Source: Nocardia amamiensis (lineage in GTDB: Bacteria > Actinomycetota > Actinomycetes > Mycobacteriales > Mycobacteriaceae). Taken from it: a stretch of 64,000 bases of DNA. Each line of letters opens with the position of its first letter. Position 1 is the first letter of the stretch. The DNA lies in assembly GCF_015477605.1 (NCBI RefSeq), contig NZ_JADLQX010000007.1:248001-312000 (forward strand), read 5' to 3'. The notes below the pieces were generated by a model that ran no database searches, was not told the origin of the DNA, and saw nothing but the letters and a program-made list of their open reading frames with translations. Below are positions 45,884 through 54,945 of this stretch, piece after piece. The translations under genes were made by a program, and so were the position numbers.

Positions 45884-47629
45884 CTACTCGGCAGGCGGCA
45901 AAGCGACAGAAGGAACCGAACCGGCAGCTGCGGCATCCCCAGGCGGAACCGCACCAGCAGGCGCGGCAGCCCCAGGCGAAAGCGCTCCTGCAGGCGCGGC
46001 AGCGCTAGGCGGGACCACACCGGCAGGCGCGGCAGCGCTAGGCGGGACCACACCCGCGGAGTGTGTGGAATCAGTGTGCGGCACGGCCACGGGCGGCACT
46101 GACCGAGCAGGCGGAGTCGCGGCGGTCAACGGGCGCGCATCACCAGACGACGGCGCACCGCCAGACGGAGGCACAGCACCAGACGACGGCGCACCGCCAG
46201 ACGGAGGCACAGCGTCAGACGGAGGCACAGCGTCCGCGCTGGGTGCACCGGCCGCCTGAGACGCACCGACAGCGGGGCCTACACCAGCAGCAGGGGGCAC
46301 ACTTCCAGATGAATGCGCAGCGTCAGCACCGGGTGCACCGGCAGCTTGCGCAGTCGACGGCATACCCTGGGCGCCAGGGGAATCCGGCACCATCTGCAAC
46401 AGCGTCGTGAAGTCGACCACCTGCGCGCCGAGCGTCGGCGTCGCGATGATGACGCCGTTGGTGTAGAGCCGATAGGTGCCCGCGTGTTGCGGAAGGAGCA
46501 TCTCCGGGCCGAGCGGCGTGCCGACCGCGCTGGTCGCGCCGCCGATCCGGCGGTACTCGGCCTCGATCGCCGATTCCGTGCCGGAAGTCTGCTGGTGCGG
46601 ATCCTCGGGGGGTGCGGTGGCGAGCAGTTCGGCAGGTGCGGGGCCGACGTCGAAGGCGTAGATGTCCGCGGGTTCGCCGCCATCGGGCGCGGCGGAGTAC
46701 TCCGCGCGCAGGATCCGGCCATCGCGCAGCAACACGGCGCCCGCGGAGGCGGCGACGGCGGCGGCCGCGCGCGGATCCTCCCTCGACGTACCGGGGTACT
46801 CCTGGCAGTCGGTGGTGTCACAGGTCTGCGCGTACGGATAACGCTGCTCGGCGAGTGCGTACGAGCGCGCCGCGATCGCCTGCGCCCGCAGTGCCTCGGC
46901 CGCGCCTTTCTCCGCCCAATTGGCCTGCATTTCGGCCGGGACCACGCCGAGCAGATAGTCCTCGACGTCTACCTGGTTGACCGTGCGGGACGCGCCGTCC
47001 TCGAGGGCGACGCCGAGCGCGCCGCGATACGCAGGTCCCCCGCACAGCGTGAGATGTTCGGCCGCGGGACGATTCGGCCGGGCATCGAGTGGGTGGATCC
47101 ACGGGTCGTCGGTCGCCGCCTGCCACAGCACATCACCGTCGCAGCCGACCGTCACGACGACATTCGCGCCCCCGCCGGGCAGCGGCGTCAGATGCGCCAC
47201 GTGACCGGGCGCCACCTCGCGGCCCGCCACTCGCAGACCAGCGACGGCAAAGGCGTCCAAAGTCGAGCCGTCCCGCGCCATGAGGCGGACCCGGAGTGCC
47301 GCGGGCACGACGGTGCCGAGCACCGCGCCGGGGTAATAGTGGGTGAGGATGCGTTCGGCCGCCCACCCGTTGCGGGCGCTGTCGAACGCGCCGACCTGGC
47401 TCATACCGCGCCCATGTCCCGGCCCGGCCACGGTTCGATACGGCGCGTCACCCGGCCAACCGGACAGCACCAACACTGCGCCGGTGAGCAGCGCCGCGCC
47501 GCCGATCGGCACCGGCCGCAGCGTCGACCGCATGAGCGCCCGCCTGCCACGCAGTGCGCGAGGTTCGGCGCCGCGGATGGTTCGCATCACGCATTTCGCC
47601 AACCTCCGCGCTTCGGTATTGCGGTGCAT
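45884..47629 (-). CDS. SpoIID/LytB-domain protein with LGFP segment and Pro/Ser/Ala-rich tail
   Basis: This is a 581-residue secreted or membrane-anchored protein. A signal/anchor helix (~40-58) is followed by the SpoIID domain (~65-330), with GHGRGMSQVGAFDSARNGW, VNQVDVEDYLLGVVPAEMQ and AEALRAQAIAARSYALAEQR. SpoIID proteins are peptidoglycan lytic transglycosylases or amidase activators in other bacteria. Residues ~365-420 resemble one LGFP-type unit (SAVGTPLGPEM, LYTNGVI). The last ~150 residues are Pro/Ser/Ala/Val repeats. The start ATG 47629 has GGGAG 7 nt upstream. It is divergent from the amidase gene, so the two may act on the same wall. Confidence 0.88.
   Translation of the reverse strand: MHRNTEARRLAKCVMRTIRGAEPRALRGRRALMRSTLRPVPIGGAALLTGAVLVLSGWPGDAPYRTVAGPGHGRGMSQVGAFDSARNGWAAERILTHYYPGAVLGTVVPAALRVRLMARDGSTLDAFAVAGLRVAGREVAPGHVAHLTPLPGGGANVVVTVGCDGDVLWQAATDDPWIHPLDARPNRPAAEHLTLCGGPAYRGALGVALEDGASRTVNQVDVEDYLLGVVPAEMQANWAEKGAAEALRAQAIAARSYALAEQRYPYAQTCDTTDCQEYPGTSREDPRAAAAVAASAGAVLLRDGRILRAEYSAAPDGGEPADIYAFDVGPAPAELLATAPPEDPHQQTSGTESAIEAEYRRIGGATSAVGTPLGPEMLLPQHAGTYRLYTNGVIIATPTLGAQVVDFTTLLQMVPDSPGAQGMPSTAQAAGAPGADAAHSSGSVPPAAGVGPAVGASQAAGAPSADAVPPSDAVPPSGGAPSSGAVPPSGGAPSSGDARPLTAATPPARSVPPVAVPHTDSTHSAGVVPPSAAAPAGVVPPSAAAPAGALSPGAAAPAGAVPPGDAAAAGSVPSVALPPAE
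45940..46240 (-). repeat. Short tandem repeats coding the tail of the SpoIID protein
   Basis: Two exact 36-bp units lie at 46142-46177 and 46178-46213, and two near-identical 33-bp units start at 45991 and 46024. All are multiples of three and code Pro/Ser/Ala/Gly-rich repeats such as AVPPSGGAPSSG. Slippage could change tail length without breaking the frame. Confidence 0.75.
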
Positions 47630-47840
47630 CGTTTCACTCCCACGGTTTCCGGGACCGGTGATTCGATACCGGTCGGCATGTCGTCCCCCGCCGGTCTCAA
47701 TCCGAGAGCTACATTCAAGCAATCATAATTCTCAAGTAGAGGTTTAGACTGTGGCAATTGTGGCTATTGTGACCATTGATACATCAGGTAGTAACCCCGA
47801 ATTGCTCACGCTCACTGGTTCGACCTGATTGGAGACGCTC

Positions 47841-50183
47841 GTGCGGTACCGCAAACCGAAACGTTCTTACGTGCTCCCGGTTGTCACCACCCTCGCGGTA
47901 GCGGCGCCGCTCGTCACGCTCACACTCAGTGATTCGACCGACTATCGAACCGCCAACGACAGCGAACCCGCGGCCGTACCGGCCCAGCTCGCCGAGGTCA
48001 CGCTTACCAAAGCCCCCGACATCGTGCTGCCGCTGCGCGAGTTCACCGGACTGGACCTGCCGGATCTGCGCCTTTCCGACCTGCGCATGCTGCCGATTCC
48101 GGAATCCATTCCGGTGCCGGACGGACTACCACTACCACCCGGCGTGCGGCTACCCGAACGAATACCCATACCCCGAATAGATTCCGGCGAGACCTCCGGC
48201 CCCGATGTAATCCCAGGTCAGGCATCCAGCATCCCGAATTCGCCCGCTCCGGTGAATGCCGGAATCGTCCCTGGCAGCGTGCGCTTCATCGCAGACCCCG
48301 ACGATCTGCACCCTGGCGCCACGCCCGACACTCCAGCGTTATCGCCCGGCGCGCTGACCCCCGAACTGATGAGCCAAGTGGGGGCGCAGGTGAAGGAACT
48401 CTCCCGCGACACCCCCTTCAGCATGGTGGCGCTCACCGCCAAGGAACTGGCGAACACCAAGGCCACCATCCGAGCCCGGCAACCCGATGGCACCTGGGGC
48501 CCGTGGTACGACACCGAACCGGTCGACACCCACCGCACCGACCACTCCGGCCCGGGAGCGACCAACGGCACCGAGCCGATCTACGTCGGCAACACGAACG
48601 CGGTGCAGGTACTGGTCACGCGGAACCAAGCCGCGGCGCCGGAGGTCAAGCCAGTGGCGCACCCGGCTGCGATCGCGGAGGATCCGGTCGAACAAACCGA
48701 CCCACAGCCCGTCGACCCGGCCCAGCAGACCGACCCACAACCCGGCATCCCCACCCAGCAAACCGACCCACAGCCCGTCGACCCGGCCCAGCAGACCGAC
48801 CCACAACCCGGCATCCCCACCCAGCAAACCGACCCACAGCCCGTCGGCCCCGCCCAGCAGACCGACCCACAACCCGGCGACCCCGCCCAGCAGACCGATC
48901 CCCGTCCCGAGCCGGTACAGCCCCGCTCCGACGATGTCGCGCAGCTGATCCCCGATCTGACCGCAGTGCTCATCAATCCCGGCCGCGGCACCATCGACGG
49001 TTCACTGCACAATGTGGCCGCGGCACTGCCCGGCGGCGGGCCGCAGGTCATCACCCGAGCCCAATGGGGCGCAGACGAATCGATCCGCTGCGACGAACCC
49101 ACCTACGACGACGGCCTCGGCGGCGTCACCGTGCACCACACCGCCGGTCGTAACGACTACAGCAAGTCCGAATCCGCCGGGATCGTCCGGGCGATCTACA
49201 CCTACCACGCGAAAACATTGGGCTGGTGCGACATCGGGTACAACGCGCTGGTCGACAAGTACGGCCAGGTCTTCGAAGGACGCTTCGGCGGCCTCGACCG
49301 ACCGGTGCAGGGCGCGCACGCCGGCGGGTTCAACGAGAACACCTCCGGTGTCGCGCTGATGGGCGACTACGAATCCATCCAGCCGACGCAGGAGTCGATC
49401 GACGCGATCGGCGCTTTCGTCGGCTGGCGCGCCAAGGTCGCCGGGCTGAATCCCAAGGGCTACACCACGATGTATTCCGAGGGGACGTCGTTCACCCCGT
49501 ACGCGCAGGGTGAGGCCGTGCGGCTGCCGATCGTCTTCGCACACCGCGATGTCGGCAACACCAGCTGCCCCGGCGACGCCGCGTACGCATTGATGGACCG
49601 GATCCGCGAGATCGCCGCCGGCGCGCCGGGCGCCTCCGGCGGATACCACCCGCAGACGCCGCCGGGCACCGAGCTCGACGTGGCCGCCCTCGCCGAGTTG
49701 ACCACCAAGTTGCTGAACATGGTGCACGACAACATCGTCGCCAGGCACTGGTCGCAATCCGGCGGACCGAGCGGACCGCTCGGCGCCGCGCAGTCGGACG
49801 TACTTCCCGCAGCGCATGGCCAGCAATACGCGAAGTTCACCAACGGCTACGTGTACACCGTGCCGGACGGCCAAGTCGTCGAAGTGCTCGGCACCATCCT
49901 GAACCGCTTCCTGCAACTCGGCGCCGACACCGGCATCCTCGGACTGCCGCTGCGCAACGCCTACCCCGTCCCGGACGGCCTGCGCGCCGACTTCCAGCAC
50001 GGCTCACTGATCCTCAACCAGCTCACCAACATCGTCACCACCGTCTTGAAGACTCACAACGACACCAACCGGGAGGAACCGCACCGAAACAGCCCGGCCG
50101 CGGGTCCGGCCCCGGCGAACATCCCGGACCCGGCCAGTGCCGCGTATTCCGCTGGCTCCGAGCAAATTTCCGTCGCAAGGTGA
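47841..50183 (+). CDS. Secreted N-acetylmuramoyl-L-alanine amidase (Amidase_2/PGRP fold) with LGFP segments
   Basis: This is a zinc amidase that cleaves the bond between muramic acid and L-Ala of peptidoglycan. It matches the position and layout of Rv3811 after glf in mycobacteria. The 780-residue protein has an N-terminal helix (~10-32), a Pro-rich region, an unassigned domain (~140-260), the seven-unit QQTDPQP repeat (284-360), and the PGRP domain (~395-600). The likely Zn ligands are His432 or His433 (VHHTAG), His568 (FAHRDV) and Cys576 (SCPGD). LGFP-type sequence follows (~620-740). GTG 47841, with GGAGA upstream, is chosen over TTG 47829. It is divergent from the SpoIID gene. Confidence 0.93.
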   Translation: MRYRKPKRSYVLPVVTTLAVAAPLVTLTLSDSTDYRTANDSEPAAVPAQLAEVTLTKAPDIVLPLREFTGLDLPDLRLSDLRMLPIPESIPVPDGLPLPPGVRLPERIPIPRIDSGETSGPDVIPGQASSIPNSPAPVNAGIVPGSVRFIADPDDLHPGATPDTPALSPGALTPELMSQVGAQVKELSRDTPFSMVALTAKELANTKATIRARQPDGTWGPWYDTEPVDTHRTDHSGPGATNGTEPIYVGNTNAVQVLVTRNQAAAPEVKPVAHPAAIAEDPVEQTDPQPVDPAQQTDPQPGIPTQQTDPQPVDPAQQTDPQPGIPTQQTDPQPVGPAQQTDPQPGDPAQQTDPRPEPVQPRSDDVAQLIPDLTAVLINPGRGTIDGSLHNVAAALPGGGPQVITRAQWGADESIRCDEPTYDDGLGGVTVHHTAGRNDYSKSESAGIVRAIYTYHAKTLGWCDIGYNALVDKYGQVFEGRFGGLDRPVQGAHAGGFNENTSGVALMGDYESIQPTQESIDAIGAFVGWRAKVAGLNPKGYTTMYSEGTSFTPYAQGEAVRLPIVFAHRDVGNTSCPGDAAYALMDRIREIAAGAPGASGGYHPQTPPGTELDVAALAELTTKLLNMVHDNIVARHWSQSGGPSGPLGAAQSDVLPAAHGQQYAKFTNGYVYTVPDGQVVEVLGTILNRFLQLGADTGILGLPLRNAYPVPDGLRADFQHGSLILNQLTNIVTTVLKTHNDTNREEPHRNSPAAGPAPANIPDPASAAYSAGSEQISVAR
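48690..48920 (+). repeat. Seven 33-bp units (66-bp higher order) inside the amidase gene
   Basis: Seven 11-codon units code (E/Q)QTDPQPxxPx. Alternate units are more alike (VDPA, GIPT), giving a 66-bp period with near-identical DNA. All lengths are multiples of three, so copy number can change in frame. The region makes a flexible, probably extended spacer ahead of the catalytic domain. Confidence 0.9.
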
Positions 50184-50203
50184 CTCGGCCCCGCAATGGT
50201 CAC

Positions 50204-51034
50204 TCAGACCCACCAGCGTTCGAGAACGCGGGCGACTCCGTCATCGGAGTTGGATTCGGCGATCTCGTCGGCGGCCGCGAGGGCTTCGGGGTGCGCATTG
50301 CGCATCGCGACGCCGTGCCCGGCCATGGTCAGCATGGGGACGTCGTTGGGCATGTCGCCGAACGCGATGATGGCGGCCGCGTCCACGCCGAGCCGCTGGG
50401 CGACCACCGCGAGACCCGAGGCTTTGGTGATGCCGGGCGCGGACAGTTCGATGAGGCCGTGCTCGGTCGAGTAGGTGATGTCGGCGCGCTCCCCGATCAG
50501 CGGAGCGAGCACCGTGCGCATATCCGAGCTGCGCGCGCCGGGTAGCCGGATGAGCATCTTGATGGCCGGTGCGTCGACGACTTCCTCGCGGGCGACCGAG
50601 GTGTCGTCCGGGTTGAGCCAGGCGTGCTCGTACTGCGGCGAGCTGACGAATTGCGGCGTCACCGCGTCGTGCGCGCTCTCGCCGACCCGTTCCGCCGCGA
50701 GCCCGCAGCCCGGCAGCGCCTGCTCGGCGACATCGGCGAGCCAGGTCAGCGTCGCCACGTCCAACGTCCTGCTGGCCAGTACCCGATCGGACGCGCTGTC
50801 GTAGACCACCGCTCCGTTGCCGCACACGCACAGCGGCGCATACCCCAAGCCCTCGACCACCGGCCCGATCCAGCGCGGCGGACGCCCCGTGGCCAGCACA
50901 AACGGCACACCGTCCGCGACCAGCGCTCCCACCGCGGCCTTGGTCCGCGCGGTGACCCGCTCGTCGTGATCGATGAGCGTGCCGTCCACATCGGTGGCGA
51001 CCATCTTCGGCTTGGGCAGGTGCAAGGGCCTCAC
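50204..51034 (-). CDS. Cof-type HAD-superfamily phosphatase
   Basis: This 276-residue HAD hydrolase of the IIB (Cof) subclass has motif I at residues ~13-18 (TDVDGTLID), motif II FVLATGRPPRW, a lysine before LGVDAAAI, and motif IV AFGDMPNDVPML. Its substrates are probably sugar phosphates or nucleotide-like compounds. It occupies the place of Rv3813c, next to the amidase, as in mycobacteria. GTG 51034 is preceded by AGGA; an ATG 10 codons later (MVATDVDG) is also possible. The longer frame to 51112 is rejected because it lacks a ribosome site. Confidence 0.9.
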   Translation of the reverse strand: MRPLHLPKPKMVATDVDGTLIDHDERVTARTKAAVGALVADGVPFVLATGRPPRWIGPVVEGLGYAPLCVCGNGAVVYDSASDRVLASRTLDVATLTWLADVAEQALPGCGLAAERVGESAHDAVTPQFVSSPQYEHAWLNPDDTSVAREEVVDAPAIKMLIRLPGARSSDMRTVLAPLIGERADITYSTEHGLIELSAPGITKASGLAVVAQRLGVDAAAIIAFGDMPNDVPMLTMAGHGVAMRNAHPEALAAADEIAESNSDDGVARVLERWWV

Positions 51035-51140
51035 CTCATCTATCCTGCCGGACGACGCCTGGCCACCGCCCGGTCGGTGACAGGATCGGGGTCGGACATG
51101 CCCGAACGTCACGTGGCACGCGCGCAGGCAAGCACGTCCT

Positions 51141-51146
51141 TATGAT
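51141..51146 (+). promoter_or_regulatory. Candidate -10 box of the ABC transporter operon
   Basis: TATGAT fits the consensus well and lies 51 bp before the first permease ATG, in a sequence that is otherwise GC-rich. No good -35 hexamer was seen 17 bp upstream. The ribosome site GAGGACTG precedes ATG 51197. Confidence 0.4.
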
Positions 51147-51196
51147 CGGGGGCTAATACCGACGCTGGCTCGTCCAGCCGAAAGACCAGAGGACTG

Positions 51197-52174
51197 ATGA
51201 CCGGCTTCCTGCTACGACGCGCGCTCAACTATGTCGTGCTGTTGCTGCTGGCTTCGTTCCTGACGTTCAGCCTGGCGTCCCTGACGTTCCGGCCCCTGGA
51301 CAGTCTCGAACAACGCAACCCGCGACCGCCGCAGGCAGTGATCGACGCCAAGGCCGAGGAGTTGCACCTCAACGATCCGATTCCGGAGCGGTACCTCACC
51401 TGGATCAAGGGCATCCCGCAGGGCGATTTCGGCACCACGTTGGCCGGTCAGCCGGTGAGCGCGGAACTGCCGCGGCGAGTGGCGGTGAGTCTGCGGTTGC
51501 TGATCGTCGGCTCGCTGGTCGGCACCGTGCTCGGGGTTCTGATCGGCGCGGCGGGGGCGATCCGGCAATACAAATTCAGCGACTACTTCACCACGGTGGT
51601 GTCGCTGCTGGTCTTGAGCACGCCGGTGTTCCTGCTCGCGACGCTGCTGAAATACGGCGCGCTGGAGGTCAATTCGGTCAGCGGCGAGCAGATATTCCTC
51701 TACACCGGCGAGACCTCGGCCACCAGGATCGAGGGTTTCGGGGCACAGCTGCTCGACCGGGTCCAGCACCTGATCCTGCCCACGACCGCCTTGGCTCTCG
51801 GCGCCATGGCGGGCTACAGCCGCTACCAGCGCAACGCCATGCTCGACGTGCTGCAGAGCGATTTCATCCGCACCGCCCGCGCCAAGGGGCTCACCCGTAG
51901 CAGAGCGCTGTACAAGCACGGCCTGCGCACCGCATTGATCCCGATGGCGACGCTGTTCGCCTACAGCCTCGGCGGTTTGATCACGGGCGCCACTTTCACC
52001 GAGAAGATCTTCGGCTGGCACGGTGTCGGCGAATGGCTGGTCGACTCGATCAATGCCCAGGATCTGTACGTGGTGGTGACGGTGACCGCGTTCGCAGGGT
52101 TGGTCGTGCTGGTGTCCGGCCTGCTCTCCGACATCGTGTACGCGATTCTCGACCCCAGGGTGCGTGTGGGATGA
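51197..52174 (+). CDS. ABC transporter permease, DppB/OppB type
   Basis: This 325-residue permease is of the peptide/nickel (family 5) importer type. The N-terminal helix (LLRRALNYVVLLLLASFLTF) and the periplasmic loop PLDSLEQRNPRPP precede five transmembrane segments. The cytoplasmic EAA loop is ARAKGLTRSRALYKHGLR. It is the first gene of a seven-gene operon and pairs with the next gene as a heterodimer. The next start overlaps this stop (ATGA). Confidence 0.93.
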   Translation: MTGFLLRRALNYVVLLLLASFLTFSLASLTFRPLDSLEQRNPRPPQAVIDAKAEELHLNDPIPERYLTWIKGIPQGDFGTTLAGQPVSAELPRRVAVSLRLLIVGSLVGTVLGVLIGAAGAIRQYKFSDYFTTVVSLLVLSTPVFLLATLLKYGALEVNSVSGEQIFLYTGETSATRIEGFGAQLLDRVQHLILPTTALALGAMAGYSRYQRNAMLDVLQSDFIRTARAKGLTRSRALYKHGLRTALIPMATLFAYSLGGLITGATFTEKIFGWHGVGEWLVDSINAQDLYVVVTVTAFAGLVVLVSGLLSDIVYAILDPRVRVG

Positions 52175-53091
52175 CAGAAGCCGAAATCATCGTCCAAGGC
52201 GCTCCCGAAGTCGCCGCGACCGGACGGCGCAAGCTGGTTCTGCGGCGCTTCCTGCGCAACAAGCCCGCCGTCGCCGGCGGTATTGTCCTGATCTTGCTGT
52301 TCGTCGCCAGCTTCGCGCTCCCGCCCTTGCTGCCGTATGACTACCAGCAGCTGGACTACACCGCGCTGCTCCAGCCGCCGAGCCTGGAACACCCGTTCGG
52401 CACGACGCAGATCGGCCAGGACGTGCTCGCGCAGACCCTGCGCGGCCTGCAGAAATCCTTGATCATCGGCCTGTGCGTCGCGCTGTTCTCCACCGCGATC
52501 GCGGCGTCCACCGGTTCGCTGGCCGGTCTGCTCGGCGGCTGGACCGATCGCGCGATCATGTGGCTGGTCGACCTGCTGCTCGTGGTCCCGAGTTTCATCA
52601 TCATCGCGCTGTTCGCGCCGCGCACCAAGGGCAGCGGATCCATTCTGCTGCTGATCATCCTGCTGTCCTGCTTCGGCTGGATGATCTCCGCGCGAATCGT
52701 GCGCGGCCTGACATTGAGCCTGCGCGATCGCGAATTCGTCCGCGCCGCACGGTATATGGGCGCGCCCACCCGGACGGTGATCCTCAGCCACATCATCCCG
52801 AACATCGCCTCGATCCTGATCATCGACACCACGCTCACCGTCGGCTCGGCGATCATGGCCGAAACCGGCCTGAGCTTCTTGGGCTTCGGCGTGCAGCCTC
52901 CGGACGTGTCGCTCGGCTCGCTGATCGCGACAGGCACCAAGTCGGCGCTGACCTATCCGTGGCTGTTCCTGTTCGCGGGTGGCCTGCTGATCATTACCGT
53001 CCTGTGCGCCAACCTGGTCGGCGACGGACTGCGCGACGCGTTCGATCCCGGCGCCAAGCGAGCGCGGTCGAAGAAGAAGGCGAAAGCATGA
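52171..53091 (+). CDS. ABC transporter permease, DppC/OppC type
   Basis: This is a 306-residue partner permease. An N-terminal cytoplasmic extension and helix ([20 protein letters not shown]) are followed by five further helices and the EAA motif [19 protein letters not shown]. The second-permease hallmark [16 protein letters not shown] is present. The start ATG 52171 overlaps the upstream stop by 4 bp; the ATPase overlaps its own stop the same way. Confidence 0.94.
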   Translation: MTEAEIIVQGAPEVAATGRRKLVLRRFLRNKPAVAGGIVLILLFVASFALPPLLPYDYQQLDYTALLQPPSLEHPFGTTQIGQDVLAQTLRGLQKSLIIGLCVALFSTAIAASTGSLAGLLGGWTDRAIMWLVDLLLVVPSFIIIALFAPRTKGSGSILLLIILLSCFGWMISARIVRGLTLSLRDREFVRAARYMGAPTRTVILSHIIPNIASILIIDTTLTVGSAIMAETGLSFLGFGVQPPDVSLGSLIATGTKSALTYPWLFLFAGGLLIITVLCANLVGDGLRDAFDPGAKRARSKKKAKA

Positions 53092-54932
53092 CCCACTCGA
53101 CCGCACCGCTGCTGGAGATCACCGATCTGCACGTCTCCTTCCCGAGTGAGGAGGGCCGGATCGACGCGGTCCGCGGTGTCACCTACACGGTGTCCGACGG
53201 TGAAGTGCTCGCCATCGTCGGCGAATCCGGTTCGGGCAAGTCGGTGTCGTCGCTGGCGGTGATGGGGCTGCTGCCGGAGCAGGCGCGGATCACCGGCTCC
53301 ATACGGTTCCGCGGGCGCGAACTGCTCGGCCTCGGCGACCGGCAACTGTCCCAGTTGCGCGGCAGTTCCATCAGCATGGTGTTCCAGGACCCGCTGTCCG
53401 CGCTCACCCCGGTATACCGGGTGGGCGACCAGCTCGCGGAAGCCCTGCTGGCGCACGGCAAGATGAGCAAGTCGGAGGCCGCGAAACGGGCGGTGGAACT
53501 GCTCGACCTGGTCGGCATCCCAGACCCGGAGGTGCGGGCCAAGGCATTTCCGCACGAATTCTCCGGCGGCCAGCGCCAGCGCGTGGTCATCGCGATGGCC
53601 ATCGCCAACGACCCCGCTCTGATCATCTGCGACGAGCCGACCACGGCGCTCGACGTGACGGTGCAGAAGCAGATCCTCAACCTGCTGCGCAAGGCGCGGG
53701 ACATCACCGGCGCAGGCGTCATCATGATCACCCACGACATGGGCATCGCCGCCACGCTGGCCGACCGCGTCGCCGTGATGTACGCGGGCCGGATCGTCGA
53801 GACCGCCGCCACCGCGGAGCTGTTCACCGCGCCGCGGATGCCCTACACGGTGGGGTTGCTCGGCTCGATTCCGCGGATGGACGGTCCTCCGCGTCGTCCG
53901 CTGATCCCGATCGTCGGCGCGCCGCCCGCCATGCACGCGCTGCCGCCGGGCTGCACGTTCGCGCCGCGCTGCCCGGTCGCGATCGATGAGTGCCGCGCTG
54001 CCGAACCGCCTCTGGAGCCGACCGATCCCGGGCACTCCGCCGCGTGCATCCGCACTGCCGAGGTCGGCACGGACGCGCTGTTCGAGGCCTATCGCAGCGA
54101 GATTTCCGAGCCGGAGGCCGAGGCCGAGGTGGACTCCGAGGTGGTGCTGCGGGTTTCCGACCTGGTGAAGGTGTTCCCGATCACCTCCGGTGTGGTGCTG
54201 CGCCGCCGCAAGGGCGAGATCAGGGCGGTCGACGGCATCAGCTTCGAGGTGCGGGCCGGACGGACCTTGGCGCTGGTCGGCGAGTCCGGCTCCGGGAAGT
54301 CCACCACGCTCACCCAGATCCTCGAGCTGGTTCGCCCGCAGGCGGGCACCATCGAGATCATGGGCAGCGACGTCGCTTCGCTGAGCAAGGCGCGCAGGCG
54401 GGAGATCCGCAGGAAGATGCAGATCGTCTTCCAGGACCCCACCGCCTCGCTGGACCCGCGCCTGCCGATCTTCGACGCGCTCGCCGAGCCCCTGCGCGTC
54501 GACGGGCGTCCGCGGGCCGAGATCGCCCGGCGGGTCCCCCAGTTGCTCGAGCAGGTCGGGCTGCGCCCCGAACACGCCGATCGCTACCCCGCCGATTTCT
54601 CCGGCGGCCAGAAGCAGCGCATCAGCATCGCCCGCGCGCTCGCGCTGGATCCGGAGTTGCTCGTGCTGGACGAACCGGTGTCCTCGCTGGACGTCTCGAT
54701 TCAAGCGGGGGTGCTGAACCTGCTGCGCGATCTGCAGACCGAGCGCGCGCTGTCCTATCTGTTCGTCTCCCACGACCTCTCGGTGGTCCGGAATCTGGCC
54801 CACGACATCGCGGTCATGTATCGCGGCAAGATCGTCGAATATGGCTCCGCCGAACAGATTTTCGCGGCGCCGGCGCACGAGTACACGCGTGCGCTGATCG
54901 ATGCCGTGCCGGTGCCGGTGGTCAGCCGCTAG
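53088..54932 (+). CDS. Fused dual ATPase of a peptide-type ABC importer (DppD-DppF-like)
   Basis: This 614-residue protein holds two complete ABC domains. The first (~5-265) has Walker [11 protein letters not shown], signature FSGGQRQRV and Walker [13 protein letters not shown]. The second (~345-610) has [19 protein letters not shown] and [12 protein letters not shown]. The oligopeptide/dipeptide C-terminal Cys-containing extension follows the first domain ([16 protein letters not shown]). Such fusions replace separate DppD and DppF genes. ATG 53088 overlaps the preceding gene by 4 bp. It powers the two permeases encoded just upstream. Confidence 0.95.
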   Translation: MTHSTAPLLEITDLHVSFPSEEGRIDAVRGVTYTVSDGEVLAIVGESGSGKSVSSLAVMGLLPEQARITGSIRFRGRELLGLGDRQLSQLRGSSISMVFQDPLSALTPVYRVGDQLAEALLAHGKMSKSEAAKRAVELLDLVGIPDPEVRAKAFPHEFSGGQRQRVVIAMAIANDPALIICDEPTTALDVTVQKQILNLLRKARDITGAGVIMITHDMGIAATLADRVAVMYAGRIVETAATAELFTAPRMPYTVGLLGSIPRMDGPPRRPLIPIVGAPPAMHALPPGCTFAPRCPVAIDECRAAEPPLEPTDPGHSAACIRTAEVGTDALFEAYRSEISEPEAEAEVDSEVVLRVSDLVKVFPITSGVVLRRRKGEIRAVDGISFEVRAGRTLALVGESGSGKSTTLTQILELVRPQAGTIEIMGSDVASLSKARRREIRRKMQIVFQDPTASLDPRLPIFDALAEPLRVDGRPRAEIARRVPQLLEQVGLRPEHADRYPADFSGGQKQRISIARALALDPELLVLDEPVSSLDVSIQAGVLNLLRDLQTERALSYLFVSHDLSVVRNLAHDIAVMYRGKIVEYGSAEQIFAAPAHEYTRALIDAVPVPVVSR

Positions 54933-54945
54933 GAAGGACAGCCCG

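Noticed and set aside
45940..46240. Repeat cluster considered as a mobile element or CRISPR
   Set aside because: Repeat lengths are multiples of three and stay in the frame of the SpoIID protein tail, with no spacers or transposase.
47715..47800. Repeated ATTGTGGC/ATTGTGAC words in the SpoIID-amidase intergenic region
   Set aside because: They do not form a CRP/GlxR-type dyad (TGTGA-N6-TCACA), so I do not call a regulator site.
48690..48920. Possible CRISPR-like array
   Set aside because: Units are directly adjacent with no spacers and are in frame inside a gene, so they are coding tandem repeats.
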